This document shows, in pieces, positions 1 through 64,000 of a DNA stretch of 64,000 bases (positions within the stretch are counted from its first letter, which is position 1; each line of letters opens with the position of its first letter). The stretch is from NCBI GenBank assembly GCA_026874595.1, contig CM049307.1, forward strand, positions 45,877,678-45,941,677, written 5' to 3'. The position numbers and the translations under genes are program-made. The notes under the pieces were generated by a model. That model saw only the letters and a program-made list of their open reading frames with translations, had not been told where the DNA came from and made no database searches. Source of the DNA: Sipunculus nudus. Taxonomy: Eukaryota > Annelida > Sipuncula > Golfingiida > Sipunculidae.

Positions 1-200
1 CATACTGTTACAAATGTAAGACCCTACTTACAGGGTCTGACAAAACCTCCATCCATGGCTTCATTTACAAATAGTCCACAACATTTATACACTTTAATTA
101 AGACAAATATAGCAATCAAGCACCTGGCCTCTAACAAATAATAATTCTGACCTTGTATGTTGCAAATCAGAGTATACGCCCTTGGGGAAAATTAAGGTTA

Positions 201-469
201 GGGTTTCAGGCACTTTTTTCAATTTTCTTAATAAAAAATTTCATTGAATGAGGTAACAACATGATATTAACAGAATTATTTTGCTAAACAGATAAAAGCA
301 CATCATCAGAAAAGAAATATTTTTTTCTTTTCTATTTGAATTTATTATTTTACTTCTTGAAAAAAAAATAAATTTCAATGACTGGAGCTCAGATTTAGTA
401 AAATTCTACAGTAAATCCAAGTAAAATTTTGAAGGCATCAAAACTGATGCATGCAATGCCTGAAAAACC
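201..469. mobile_element. MITE-like element, TIR family GGTT(C)TCAGGCAC, copy 1
   Basis: A non-coding element bounded by inverted ends GGTTTCAGGCAC and TGCCTGAAAAACC. Its interior has a TTTTGCTAAACAG..AAAGCAC..CTTCTTGAAA..CTGGAGC landmark order shared with elements at 10557-10847 and 33399-33637. It lies in the intron downstream of the last exon. Confidence 0.6.
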
Positions 470-514
470 AATCTTTTTTGGGCCCTATGTGCCTCTTTGA
501 CTAGGCACCTAGGT

Positions 515-566
515 AAGGGTTTTTTTTGGGGTAAGGGTTTTTTTGGGGTAAGGGTTTTTTTTGGGC
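515..566. repeat. G-rich minisatellite, 17-19 bp unit x3
   Basis: Three copies of TAAGGG followed by 7-8 T and GGGG. The + strand has five or more G-runs of at least 3 with loops of at most 8 nt, so a G-quadruplex on the template strand of the channel gene is possible. It lies 77 bp beyond the donor of the 643-768 exon. Confidence 0.7.
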
Positions 567-642
567 TGAGTATTTATAATATAAAAGTACTATATAGTAT
601 GACAACTCAGCACTAGTCCTCTGTGGAAGGCACAGAATTTAC

Positions 643-63643
<63,001 letters not shown>

Positions 63644-64000
63644 CTGTAAAAGAAATATACAAACATCATGTAAATTAAATGCTAATTTTCAAAATAAGAA
63701 AAGACAATTTGAAAATTAAAAGCTCAGTTTTACTTAGATCATTCCTGGGACAATTTTTTGGTGTTAACAGTTGAAGTTAAAGTTAAAAGACATATTTGTT
63801 TACATAACAGTTAAAACTGGGTGTACAGAAAAGCTCTGAAATTATAGTTAAAACAAGAAATGCACAAGGCTATCTATTTACTTGACTGTATACCAGCCCA
63901 GCTTTATCACCGAAACAAATCTAGAATTTCTTACTGTGAGGAAAATTGATCTTAATATCTATACAAAAATTCTTAAGAGACAGACAATAAAAAATATGAC
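63644..64000. other. Intron upstream of the first visible exon
   Basis: Part of the intron leading to the domain II S1 exon. Nothing recognised. Confidence 0.6.

Overview
The window is the interior of one very large, intron-rich animal gene on the minus strand. The gene is a T-type (Cav3) voltage-gated calcium channel alpha-1 subunit, the invertebrate co-orthologue of vertebrate CACNA1G/H/I. Transcription runs from about 63.6 kb down towards position 1. Both ends of the gene lie outside: domain I and the start of domain II are beyond 64000, and the distal C-terminus is below position 1. I could place 23 consecutive coding segments with canonical GT-AG borders and matching phases. With one turret exon and the longer III-IV donor they total 3696 nt, an uninterrupted frame of 1232 codons.

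The organism is a metazoan, most likely a lophotrochozoan and probably a mollusc. The reasons are the single Cav3-type gene with alternative domain II turret exons (known from snails), the AT-rich kilobase-scale introns, and repeats such as a (GGAC)n-bearing element, a tRNA-derived SINE and a non-autonomous Helitron. The species cannot be fixed from sequence alone.

Layout from 5' to 3' of the gene: domain II S2-S5 (63.6-57.0 kb); three interchangeable S5-P turret exons (54.4, 53.4 and 47.1 kb); domain II pore and S6 (44.3 kb); II-III linker (36.4-29.9 kb); domain III (27.6-19.6 kb) with a nested alternative donor in the III-IV linker; domain IV (13.2-4.1 kb); a candidate 33-nt cassette exon (2.8 kb); and the first post-S6 C-terminal exon (0.7 kb). 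The visible filter residues are E in domain II (TQEDW), D in domain III (SKDGW) and D in domain IV (TGDNW), the T-type EEDD pattern without the first E, which is outside.

The standout is the turret cluster. Three different S5-P exons of 148, 112 and 154 nt are all 3n+1 long with identical phases. They share the flanking S5/pore-helix sequence but differ in turret length and cysteine pattern (5, 3 and 5 Cys). Only two such exons, 12a and 12b, are known to me from snail Cav3, where the choice sets sodium versus calcium permeation. Two other notable points are a partially triplicated domain IV pore-S6 exon split by a transposon, and a six-fold RQNS/PQNS-type repeat in the II-III linker.

The introns hold several MITE-like elements with TA target sites, two foldback elements, a tRNA-SINE, a Helitron with a 280-bp tandem array, and a two-member family of 1.9-2.7 kb elements. 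I found no second protein gene and no tRNA, rRNA or CRISPR.
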